Source: Iris pallida (Eukaryota; Streptophyta; Magnoliopsida; Asparagales; Iridaceae). Taken from it: DNA of 64,000 nt. The notes beneath the pieces were generated by a model. That model did no database searches and had not been told where the DNA came from. It saw only the letters and a program-made list of their open reading frames with translations. The stretch covers positions 3,283,675 to 3,347,674 of the forward strand of contig JANAVB010003999.1 of NCBI GenBank assembly GCA_029216955.1. The letters run 5' to 3'. Of this stretch, positions 33,681-43,862 are shown piece after piece. Each line of letters begins with the position of its first letter. The first letter of the stretch is position 1. Position numbers and translations under genes: made by a program.

Positions 33681-33858
33681 CGAAGTGCCCCTAAGAAAAG
33701 GGACAAGAGAAAATCAAACAACCGGACATGAAAGATCAATGAAGTCAAAGGATATCGGAATGTCAAGCTAGAGTCGAGAGTAACGAATCATGAGATCAAG
33801 GGGAACATGTGTGATTGAGACATCCTATAAATCAAAACACCCCACAAGTCTGAAATCA

Positions 33859-33876
33859 GACCTGCATGGGCCACCA
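33859..33876 (-). promoter_or_regulatory. Gypsy primer binding site, tRNA-Ile(AAU) type
   Basis: The minus strand reads TGGTGGCCCATGCAGGTC, nine bases inside the 5' LTR. As I recall plant tRNA-Ile(AAU), its 3' end is GACCTGCATGGGCCA plus CCA, which pairs over all 18 bases. The usual chromovirus primer (tRNA-iMet, TGGTATCAGAGC) is absent here. Confidence 0.8.
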
Positions 33877-33885
33877 CTAAAATCT

Positions 33886-36876
33886 TGTCACACCCCAGAA
33901 CCAGAATACTGGAGAGCGGGGGAATGACTCAGCTAGCTACGTATTACGGGTAGATGAATACCGTATAATACGATCAATGCTGTCTAACCAAACGAGGGGG
34001 TGCATACTACATGAAAGTCTTACTATGGTCACTTCACATCTATTGTCTCAATCATTCAAAACAAGAAACAGAAATAGAGAACATGTAAGATAAAGCAGTA
34101 AGGCGTCCCAAACGCTCAGTCAAAATGTTCTGGAGATCTGGCTTTACAAAACATAGCCAGATGGTATAGTAACATATACACAATTGTTATCAGCTGCAGT
34201 CTGACTTTAGTTACAATTATGTAAAAGTAAGTGCAAGACAATTCGACTAACATGTCGGTGCCAAATGGCTAAGTATGAGGTAAATAACAAAACGAGCGGT
34301 GAAGTAAGGAAACCCACTCGAGTCCTCCTGCAATCATCCCTCTAGTATTGACCATCTTGGAGGTAGAAGTACGCTGAGTCCTCGGGAACCGGCTCTAAAT
34401 CTGGCCATGCAAAACCAGAGAGGTTAGACCTCTAATAGCAAGTACCTCAAGGAAGCACGATATGAAGGACTAAACCAGTAAGTATGAGAATATAATAATA
34501 GATCTCTGCTTTCCACTAGGATTCACAAAACATCACGACACTTCGAACCAACCTCCCAACCAAACAAGGACAGACGTTGGCCCGTCATGTCCTGACATTC
34601 TGATCATCCCAGTTAGGTAACAGAGTAGGTACAGTACACAAACAAATCATCTTGAACGGCCAATCAACTACTACGGCTTGCTATTATGAGTCCCAAGTTA
34701 TCCTGGAATAATGCAAATAGGGATTCCTCAGTTCTTACTATGTGCAAGCAAGGCTAGTCTATCCAGTCAATCAATTGCGCCATGCATGAATTAGACGAGT
34801 CCCAACAGGACGCCCGTTATCAATATATAATATACAATAATAATAAAAGCAGATACTGTTCCCTGCCCATGTGGCAGATTTACAGTATCTGTGGAAATCA
34901 GTCGGCCCGTCGGGTACTACTCGTCCCAAGGGGGCTGCCATGTAAGAACTCGGGAATCCATTCTCTTCATGCCATCATTATTTTATTTAACTTAATAGTC
35001 TCTACGTTGAGTGAAATCCCATGTCGTGGATCATGGTCATTCAAATGAGTACTTTCGTACGGGTACGATATGTGCAACTCTACAACGATACCCGTGCGGC
35101 TAGGTTATAGGTCTTACATAGCGTGATGCAACAATCAAATCTAGCCACGGAGTAATCATGCCTTGACCATAAAGTACACATGCTGCTTTTGTAAAATAAA
35201 TAAATAAATAATTAATTAATTAAATAAATAGATTGAAACCTGCATGTGCATGTATGTCAATATTCGGGATTGGCTAATCGATTTCAATAGTTCATAACAT
35301 GAACGTGTCTCATTCATTCAATTCAATAAGACGACTAGCCAGTCTCTTAGTTCCAACTAGGAACGCATGATCAATTTTAATCAAGATAACCATTATTATC
35401 AATGGTATCAAGGCATGAAATTCAATTAGTATTACATGGGGTCGAGTCTAACTCTCAAGGTTAAGTTCCAGTCACACTGGGTATCCATGGATCAATCAGA
35501 ACACAAGGCGCATTCCACATAACAATCCATTTTAACAAATTTAACATATCATGATTTATCAAGAAATTCACGCAAAAGGCGTAAGAATATAATAGAAGAA
35601 TTATCATGCCATCATTAAATGAATAATTATAGGACAAATAAAAACACCCAGGTCAAGAAGTCACGCCAAGTTGAGTGGGTTATGCTAAGGCCAACAAGTC
35701 ACGCCAACAAGTCTAGTTGAAGTGAGCGTAAAAATGGTTTATGTTGGCATGCACCGTGTGAGTGTGGAAAATGATGAGAAATTCACGCACGCACTCGTGG
35801 ACGTGTGCGTGACTAAAAATCCACGCACTCATGGATGTGTGCGTGACTGAAAATACACGCACTCATGGATGTGTGCGTGACTAAAAATACACGCACTCAT
35901 GGATATGTACGTGACTGAAAATACACGCACGCTCATGAGAACGTTAGCGTGACTAAAAATACACGCACGCTCATGAGAACGTTAGCGTGACTAAAAATAC
36001 ACGCACGCTCATGAGAACGTAAGTGTGACTAAAAATACACGCACGCTCATGAGAACGTGAGCGTGACTAAAAATACACGCACGCTCATGAGAACGTTAGC
36101 GTGACTAAAAATACACGCACGCTCATGAGAACGTAAGCGTGACTAAAAATACACGCACGCTCATGAGAACGTAAGCGTGACTAAAAATACACGCCAACAC
36201 GTAAAGACGTGTGCGTGACTGAAAATACACGCAGCCACGTAAGAACGTGTGCGTGACTCAGCCTTCGTCCCAGCCAGAAAATGAAGTTCCCAGCCAGCAA
36301 TCACGCTAAGTTGGGAGATCAAAACACATGAATAACCGAAATACAACAACTTAGATCTAGAGAAAACAAGCCATAGAAATCAAAAATGCCAAGAACTAAA
36401 CTCTCTCAGGATCATGAGAGGAAGAGAAATGAACCATAAAAATGGTTCTCCAAGCAAGAAGCAAGATTGCACTTGCCTGCTGTGGTTGGTGGAGAGAGTG
36501 ATGAGAGGAAGATGAAGAAGTAATGGTGAAGAGAAGTAATGAGGAGAGAGAAGGAGAAGGAAGCCTTAAATAGGAAGGGTGGTGGTAGGTGGGAGTTATG
36601 GGTCGGGTTTGTCCACCATGAACCCGAAAACCCTCCATGGCCGAACCCAATAAGCAAGACTAAAAGCAGGAAATAACAGCAGGGAATAAAATGCAGATAA
36701 TAAAATTGCAGACATAAAATTGCAAGAAATTAATTAACAGGAAAATTAAAGAGCAGATAATTAATTAACATGAAATTATAGGAATTTAAATACAAGATAA
36801 TACATGATAAATACTAAATAAATACTTATGAGTTGTACATGTATAAAAATATGCATTCTGGGAACGGAGAGTGACA
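33886..36876 (-). repeat. Gypsy 5' LTR (2991 bp)
   Basis: Starts TGTCACACCCCAG and ends GTGACA. It carries seven full 38-bp units (about 35920-36190) where the other LTR has six. The same TATA candidate (CTATTTAAGG on the minus strand) lies near 36563-36572 and would drive the element. Confidence 0.93.
35783..36258. repeat. 38-bp hairpin repeat array in gypsy 5' LTR
   Basis: Same array as in the other LTR but with seven full units. The extra unit accounts for almost all of the 39-bp length difference between the LTRs, so one unit was gained or lost after insertion. Confidence 0.9.
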
Positions 36877-36881
36877 CATAT

Positions 36882-37423
36882 TAACAGGGTGAGCGTTCGG
36901 CTTATTCGGTTCTAGCCGAACCAAAATAGTCTAAACGAAATAAACCGAAATTCTAAAAATCTAAAACCGAAAGCGAATCAAAATTAGCCAATACCGAAAC
37001 CGAATCGAATAACGATTTGGTTTGTTTAGTTGAACTATTTCTATTATATAATGGGTAGGGTTTAAAGTTGAAATATGGTTTAATGATATTAAAAATTATA
37101 ATTTTTATACACACATTTGTTGTATTTATGTCCAAACTTAGACTAATTAAATTACCAAAGTTTGGTTTCGAAGCACATATATAGAATTGTTGTTTTCAAA
37201 ATATACACATTTTAATTAAAACATATGCAAAGAATTGAGGGTATTCACATAATTGCGCAATTCTTATTCGGTTTTTTTTGTTTTGGACCGAAATTGAATA
37301 ATTTTTTTAGTATTTTCAAAATTCGAAACTGAAAGATTTTTTTTTCAAACCGATCGAATCTCTTCTCTTATTTTGTTCAATTCGATTTGGTTTTTGGTCC
37401 AAAATCCAATAATGCTCACCCCT
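36882..37423. mobile_element. hAT MITE whose left TSD was hit by the gypsy element
   Basis: Ends TAACAGGGTGAGCGTT and AATGCTCACCCCT match the termini at 22339 and 58439. The 8-bp TSD AAGCATAT is found at 37424-37431 on the right and at 25737-25744 on the far left of the gypsy element; the gypsy TSD CATAT repeats the last five bases. So the MITE came first and the gypsy element inserted at its edge. The interior is TTCGGTTT/AACCGAA-rich. Confidence 0.8.
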
Positions 37424-37543
37424 AAGCATATATGCGTCTTCTTACAACCAGCAACTAAAAATACCAACAAACCAGACTTCCCACGAAACAACAGCTTCCA
37501 TTTACTGGCATCAACACGTAGCTTCCATACATACACACCAATG

Positions 37544-37927
37544 TTTTAAAAACCGGACCGGTGATTGGACCGTTTTTGGTATAAGTCGGACTGGGATTCA
37601 ACCGGGGTCCAAATAGACTTGGTTTGGTTCAAATAGGTAAGATATTCATATTTACTTCTTGGTTTGGTTCTTAGTATGTTTGTTTGTTTTAATTTTACAA
37701 CTATAAGATCTATTAAAACCAAATCAATAATCAAGTGGTCCAAATTTTACATGATAATTTTTTTGAATTTTTTTTAAAAAATCGAAATTGACTGTTTCGA
37801 TTGTGAACCAGTTCGACCGGTTCATCGGTTGAACCCCAATTTTAAAAAAAATCGACAGTTCTTTAAAAGACTCGGTTTAGTCGGACCGGACTAATTTTTT
37901 TTGCTTAAACCGGTGGACCCGGTTCTT
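37544..37927. repeat. CCGGACCGG/GGTTCAACCGG-rich MITE-like repeat
   Basis: Begins near TTTTAAAAACCGGACCGGTG and ends near AACCGGTGGACCCGGTTCTT. Flanks ACACCAATG (37535-37543) and ACACCACTG (37928-37936) match at eight of nine positions and could be a TSD. TIR identity is weak, so the class is open. Confidence 0.4.
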
Positions 37928-38032
37928 ACACCACTGATATACACAACAAAGTATCCGCGGAAAACTTATTTAAAGGACCCACTCACCTCTAGTAGGTTTT
38001 TACAAAGATAAATCACAGCCAACCGGTCTTAA

Positions 38033-38435
38033 GAGCATCATTAGTAGTTGGGACTCTCCAATGCAATTTGGAGCCCAAAATTTCAAAAAAAAGGTAAATA
38101 TAGAATGAGTTCGGTTTGTATGAGAATAGTAGGAAATGATAAAGTGGGCTCCAGTCCCAAAAATTATGTGGTCAAAAATTAATGTAGGAAAAAAATAATA
38201 TAAAGCTTAGAATCTAGAAAGTTGGACTCCAAATTGGAACTTACTATTCTACAAAACGAGTTTCTACAATCTAGAATCTAGAAATTGGGAGGCCCAACCC
38301 TTAGCATCTATGGATGGGTTGGGACCGAAATTGTAGAAATTGAAACTAGAAATGTGACTTATTATTCTATAAAATGAGCTCCTACATTCTAAATCTAGAA
38401 TCTAGAAAATGGAATGGGCCTTACTAATGATGCTC
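38033..38435. mobile_element. PIF/Harbinger (Tourist-like) MITE, 403 bp
   Basis: TIRs GAGCATCATTAGTA and TACTAATGATGCTC are perfect inverses, flanked by the 3-bp TSD TAA (38030-38032, 38436-38438). The interior has repeated TCTAGAATCTAGAAA words and no coding capacity. Confidence 0.88.
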
Positions 38436-38645
38436 TAAGGAAGACATTCAAGTCTAACCAAAATCCAGGTGATGCATGATCATTAAGCAACCCGAAAGTC
38501 TATTTTGACCGTCCGTATTGATTCGTGACGGTCAGCCATTATTCTTTACTCAGTTCCGTGCCGGTCCAAATAGCAGCTCCGTTAAGCAACAGATGCCACT
38601 TCAAATTTCATTGGTGCAACGCTTCTATATACTTAGACCAGTTGA

Positions 38646-40971
38646 TGTCACGCCCCGCTCCCGTAGGAGCGATCGTCCTCGCTAAGGCGTGATGCCGCAC
38701 GGGCCTAGGTTGCGCCCGTGCAAGGCCAAGTCCAGAAACGGCCGATTTGAGTTCTAGGCCACAGAGTCGCACAGAGTGTCCCCATTTGCAGCGGAATATA
38801 AATGAACACAATTGAAGCGAAACCAAATTCTTTATTGATATTCAACAAGTTTACAAGCGGCGCTAGGCCGATATTACAAGTCGCTCAAGCTCTCTCTCTC
38901 TCTGAAACATAAAAGGCGTGCCAAATGGCTTACAACATGGAAGGATACATGGCGATGTTCCGATACATTATGTCCTGTATAGGGTGCTTCAGCTTCTTGC
39001 AACGTTCCAAGGCCCCAGAGTTGGCTCCGCGCCTTGACACGTTCGACGGAAGCTCCGCACCCGCCGGCGTCTCCTGCTATCCTGCAAGCATACTGTGGGG
39101 TTATCAGTACATTGTTATGCACTGGTGGGGAGGCTGGCTCGCCCACAATGCCATCATTACCAAACACGTTCTATAATCTTTTGTGCATCTCTATCATTCA
39201 TTGTCTTTCTAATCTTGCCTTAGGATCAATTTCATGGCATATTGCATAGCCTATCTCGTGTTACCGAACTCGAGTGTCGCATGGAAATACATGTACGACT
39301 TACCCATACTTACCGTCCGGCCTTCCCTGTTCAAGGTAAACCAAGTTAAACCACAATTCATGAATAATAACATAACACGATTCATGCACGCATTCAATAT
39401 CAAGTGTGTGTCCATGTCTCGGGATTCTAGCACGTCGGAGGCATGTTCTAGCACGTCGTAGGCACGTTTTTAGAGTGTTACAATTCAAGCATGTTTCGAG
39501 TATTTCATTCAAGCATGTTCAGGAGTGTTACATATCGAGCATGTTCATGTTCAGGATGTTATGTTTCGGGCATGTTCATGATCAGGATGTTATATTTCAA
39601 GCATACTCTGGGTGTGATGTATTTCAAGCATGTTCAGGAAGCACTTGTTCATTTAACTTAGACTACTTTGATTTCAATGCAAGAACTTGCACGTGGATTG
39701 CCACCAGCATAGTCCACTTAATCTACATGCACGGGTCGCTGGCTTTACAAGCCATTTAGGACATTCCCCTGTGGCAATTCTCAACTTAGCGTAGGGTGAT
39801 GGCTGGTACACCCCGTTAAGTCTCTTGAATATACCCTCCTACTTACGTCTCTTGGTGCCCAAGCCCGCACCCAAGCAGCCCGTAAGCGCCGTATTGATTC
39901 TGCCTAGGCCGGCCACGGTTTACCCCCCCAACGCCCGTGCCGCAGAATCCTTCCACACGACGGCCACGGTTTACCCCCCCATCGCCCGTGCCGTTTGTCC
40001 ACGACCATTTCGTATTATCTTGTCTTTTACTTAGCGGCTATCTCTGAGCCGTAGGCTAACCCTTAGCCATAATGCGTTAACGACCAGGTTGGCGTCCGTA
40101 CAGCGCGGGTAGCAAGCCCCATTGCACGTGCCCGTCATACCTGTCGCTAGCGTCTTCCATGTCTTATCTTTCATGCCATAATGCGTTAACGACCAGGTTG
40201 GCGTCCGTACAGCGCGGGTAGCGAGCCCCGTTGCACGTGCCCGTCATACCTGTCGCTAGCGTCTTATCTTTCATGTATTCTTTCTTTTCATGTTATTCTT
40301 TCACTTGTTCGTATGTTCATAGAGTCATTCATGTGTTTGTTCATTCATTCGTTGATTCATTCATTCATGCATTACGCAACTCCCAGTGTGGGAGTCGCCT
40401 TGGCGACCCATCGGTCCCATAGCCTTCCAATGTTGCTAAACTCTACTCGGAGCGACTATGTTGATAGCCTTCCCGTTTCATTATTGTAAACCATTCATTG
40501 TTTCATTGTTTGAACGTATACGGGACATGAACGTGAGCTTGTGCCGTAGCACGAGCGTAGAGCGTGGTGCGAGCGTTTCTATAATTGCCGAGTTCTTTTC
40601 CATGTTCTAAACAAGCATGCAAGATGGGATTATTCCCTTAGCTAGGTGCGTTGAATCATTTATTAACATGCATGGTGTTGTCGCCTAGCGATTCTCGTGA
40701 TAGTGTCCGCATTGTTATGTGTCTAGGCTAAGCACAGACGGGTTCATCGGAGCCACCCACCTTAGCGATGTTCGCATCGGCCGAGCGATCCTCCGAGCAC
40801 GCCTTCGATAGTCTAAGTCTGGATTCATCTTGTCGGGCCAATGCAAGCCTTGCATCGATTCGCATCGACACTTCATCGGGTCGAAGCAACTCTTCGGGTC
40901 GACGGCTCGTTTGAGTCGTTGCACTTGCCGTTTGGAATCGGCGTTCCGCTAGGGCGGAGCGGGTCACTACA
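38646..40971 (-). repeat. LARD 3' LTR (2326 bp)
   Basis: Carries a GC hairpin near each end (38656-38671, stem CGCTCC/GGAGCG; 40945-40958, stem TCCGC/GCGGA), a CATGTTCAGGATGTTA-type degenerate tandem tract (about 39476-39640), two copies of a CCACGGTTTACC block near 39915 and 39965, and a 108-bp tandem duplication starting at 40067 and 40175. Confidence 0.93.
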
Positions 40972-43862
40972 TAATACACCACTCAAAATAAGTCTCGTCC
41001 TCGAGACTTTCTGAGTGCAGGTCATCCTACCATTTCTTAACTCGTGTTTTCGTGTTTCTTAGACAATTTCATCGAGCGGTCCTATCGTTCGACGACATCG
41101 AACCATACTTGATATCTTTCTAAGTTCCGTGTCACACGCGTTGGGTCGATTTTATCGAATAGCCTTTCATTCATTTTAGAGTTGATTGTACTTATTCAAT
41201 TCGAGTATTTCTTCGTCTTGGTTGCTATTTCGACGTGTCATGGAACTGGAATGGCTGCACGAGGCACGTTGTAAGTCATCAAATGCGAGGGTCGCAGGCT
41301 AAGGCAAATTCACTTTCGTTTATCTCGGTCATCGAGATGGCCCGATTCGCTTTTCAAGCGTTCGTGTCCACGAAATCAGTATGATTTCTACTTAACGGGG
41401 TCGACCAAGTCTAGGAAATTTTCATCGAATTTAAGACCACATATTGCACTATCGTCGAGCATATCTTCCTATCAATGCTTCACTTCGTTATACCAACTTT
41501 TACTAGCACGATTTCACGTTCACGATACTCGTTCACTCCCCAAGTCGTGCTAGAACTCAACGTATCACTTGGTTGGATCGTGCACGCATTCCAAGCGTCC
41601 CCAAAATACATGCATTCAGCCAAGCCGCAGGATAGTGAGTTTGTCATTCTCACTCGAGTCGCATCGTGCACATACTCAAGCGTCCCTGAATATATGCATG
41701 TCAGCCAAGTCTTGTGAGCAGGGTTTCCTACATTCGTGATTCATGCTATCCATTCATGCCAATCCTCAAGATCAATCCTTTGATTGCTAACACATGGAAC
41801 AGGGGCGTCTCGCCTAACCGCTAGGCCATCTTTTTCGAGGCTAAGTCAATGTCAGGATTGGAATCATAGTTCCCCAACAATAATGCCAACACTGACCCCA
41901 ATCCTAGGGTCAAACCAAAGTCGGTAGTACGGGATTTTCTACCCAAGCTCGCGTCACTCAGATTTCTAAACATCGAGCACGATCACCTATTCTCGTCAAG
42001 GCATTCGCCGCGTATATCCGAATTCATTCTGATCACATACTTCACATATCCATTCTTTCCAATTCATGTATTCGATCACGAGTTCATCTAGCTTGACAAT
42101 ACGTTGCGCCCCAATCTCACGCGAGTCCGATTATCCACGGTGGTTCATGAATCACCATGCAACGCTCCCGCGGAATAATCATTCTCATCGGGGCGTAACT
42201 CTTGTTTGCGTCTAGACTAATTCATTTTCGATACGCGGATTGGACCTACTCAATCCTCAAACTTATTCATTCAAGCACACCGAATCATTCTCACGTCATC
42301 TTCGCGTCAAACCACAAGTCGAAGCAATCGTATTGCCACGCCGTGCAAGTTTGATCACCCCCGCTGGATGAATCACCATACCAGCGCTCACGCGGAGTGA
42401 TCGCCCTAATCGGCACGACGCATGTGCGAGGCTGGAGTTGCGCTCGCATAAGACAAGAATGTCGACGTTGGGGTTATCGTCGAAGTAAATCCAAGCATTT
42501 CATTTCATCCAAGTCAGATTTCAATTCGATAGTTTACCCGTCATTTGTTCAACCAGAAAATCCTCGAGCCAAGTTTATCCTTTTCCTCGACACATTTCAA
42601 TATCCCGATTATAACATCCATCGGAACAATGACATTTGCACGATCGTCATTTGCCGAGTCAGAGTACCCCCGAGTTATCGCATATCGCTCTTTGATACGC
42701 CTCAATACCATCGACGATATGCGTAACCTGACGATCTTCCTTTGCAACCAATTTCGAGTCGTGCGTTGATGCTGTTGTCCGAGTTGGATATTCCACCATT
42801 TCTCCCGATACTCAAGATCAAGTTCAGTCGCTTTTCCTCAAAGCTCGTTTCAAGATCGTTATTCAAAACTCAAGTCACATTTTATTTGCATCAATTCGAC
42901 ATCGCACGCACGTTCCTCTAAGTTTCCTCGATCAAGACCATTTATTTTCATCCATCGTTCCGAATCATTTCTAACACGCGTTACCCATTCACAAGTTGTC
43001 CGAACGATATCTCGTTCGGGACACACGAAGTCACGATCAACTAAGCGTGACACGTTCTAAAGCTTTGCGCGACCGCATCGCTTCGCCGACATACTTGTTC
43101 TATCCGTAATTCCTTTAGTCTCGCTCGAACAATTTCTATAACGTCCATACACCACTCAGGTTTCGAGCCACTCGACTAGTCGTTGACACTCATTCTTATT
43201 CTTCTCCGAGCCTATCACATACACCACTCGGGTTCAAGCCATCCGGTCTAGCCTACAATCATGTTCGCGTCATTCTCTAGGACGTCCTTTCGATTCGTTC
43301 GACGAATCGCTAGCGCAGTCGCTCGCGTCGCAACGACGCACTAACTCTTTTGCACGATTTCCTCTATATCCAAGTCAATCCTCCGTGTACGCCTAAGCGT
43401 TAACTCGATAGCGTTTCTATCGATAGACGCTCTAAGTGTAGTTTCGTTCCCGACCGAGCGGTACTTGATATCGCTCGCAACCCGATTGCACCCAAGAGTC
43501 GAGGTGCGCGACACGCGGACTAAGTTGTACCGCTTAACCATCCCGCATGGACTATATTCATGTTTTGCACGCTCAGTTGCTAGGGTCAACGCAAGACTAG
43601 TTAGGCACGTACGAGACATGTTAACTTTGCATGTGTTCTCAATCGAGTCATGTTTAACGTCGTTCGGCATAAAGGCCTTCGCCTATCGATCCCGTGCAAC
43701 CGAGTACTCGTATGAGCTTTCGCAATATTAGACTTATTGTATGAAACATCCCAATGCACAACGAGAGAGAGCATACACTTCTTTTGTTTCCAACGCGAGC
43801 TTTCAAAACTGAGAGAATCGAAATGATGTCCAAGGACGTAAAGCCGTGCTCTGATACCAATC
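40972..43862 (-). other. LARD internal region, non-coding
   Basis: 2.9 kb with dense CpG (TCG, CGA words throughout) and no recognisable retroelement domain. The longest frames are 109 codons on each strand (43670-43341 minus, 42397-42726 plus) and match nothing I know. A TGAGTGGTGTATTA stretch next to the 3' LTR is the only candidate polypurine tract and is poor. The region may serve as packaging or dimerisation RNA; that is inference. Confidence 0.75.
43848..43859 (-). promoter_or_regulatory. LARD primer binding site (tRNA-iMet)
   Basis: TGGTATCAGAGC on the minus strand, three bases inside the right LTR. It sets the element's orientation and shows the reverse-transcription signal is intact. 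Confidence 0.92.

Larger units (their letters stand above)
25745..36876 (-). mobile_element. Full-length Ty3/gypsy chromovirus (Tekay/Del-like), 11.1 kb
   Basis: LTRs at 25745-28696 and 33886-36876 have TGTCAC/GTGACA ends and are flanked by TSD CATAT (25740-25744, 36877-36881). On the minus strand: 5' LTR (right), primer site, gag with two CCHC knuckles, protease, RT, RNase H, integrase with a C-terminal chromodomain, polypurine tract, 3' LTR. The domain order and chromodomain place it in the chromoviruses. Coding is damaged: a gag frameshift, several stops and a mutated RT catalytic motif. LTRs differ at roughly 2 percent by eye. Confidence 0.95.

Noticed and set aside
39034..40034. Small plus-strand frames duplicated at 44251-45251
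   Set aside because: They are identical because they lie in the two LTRs of the LARD; no start context or domain supports them as genes.
40972..43862. Degenerate gag-pol in the LARD interior
   Set aside because: No zinc knuckle, D-S/T-G, F-x-D-D or DDE motif found in the translations, and longest frames are 109 codons without similarity that I recognise.
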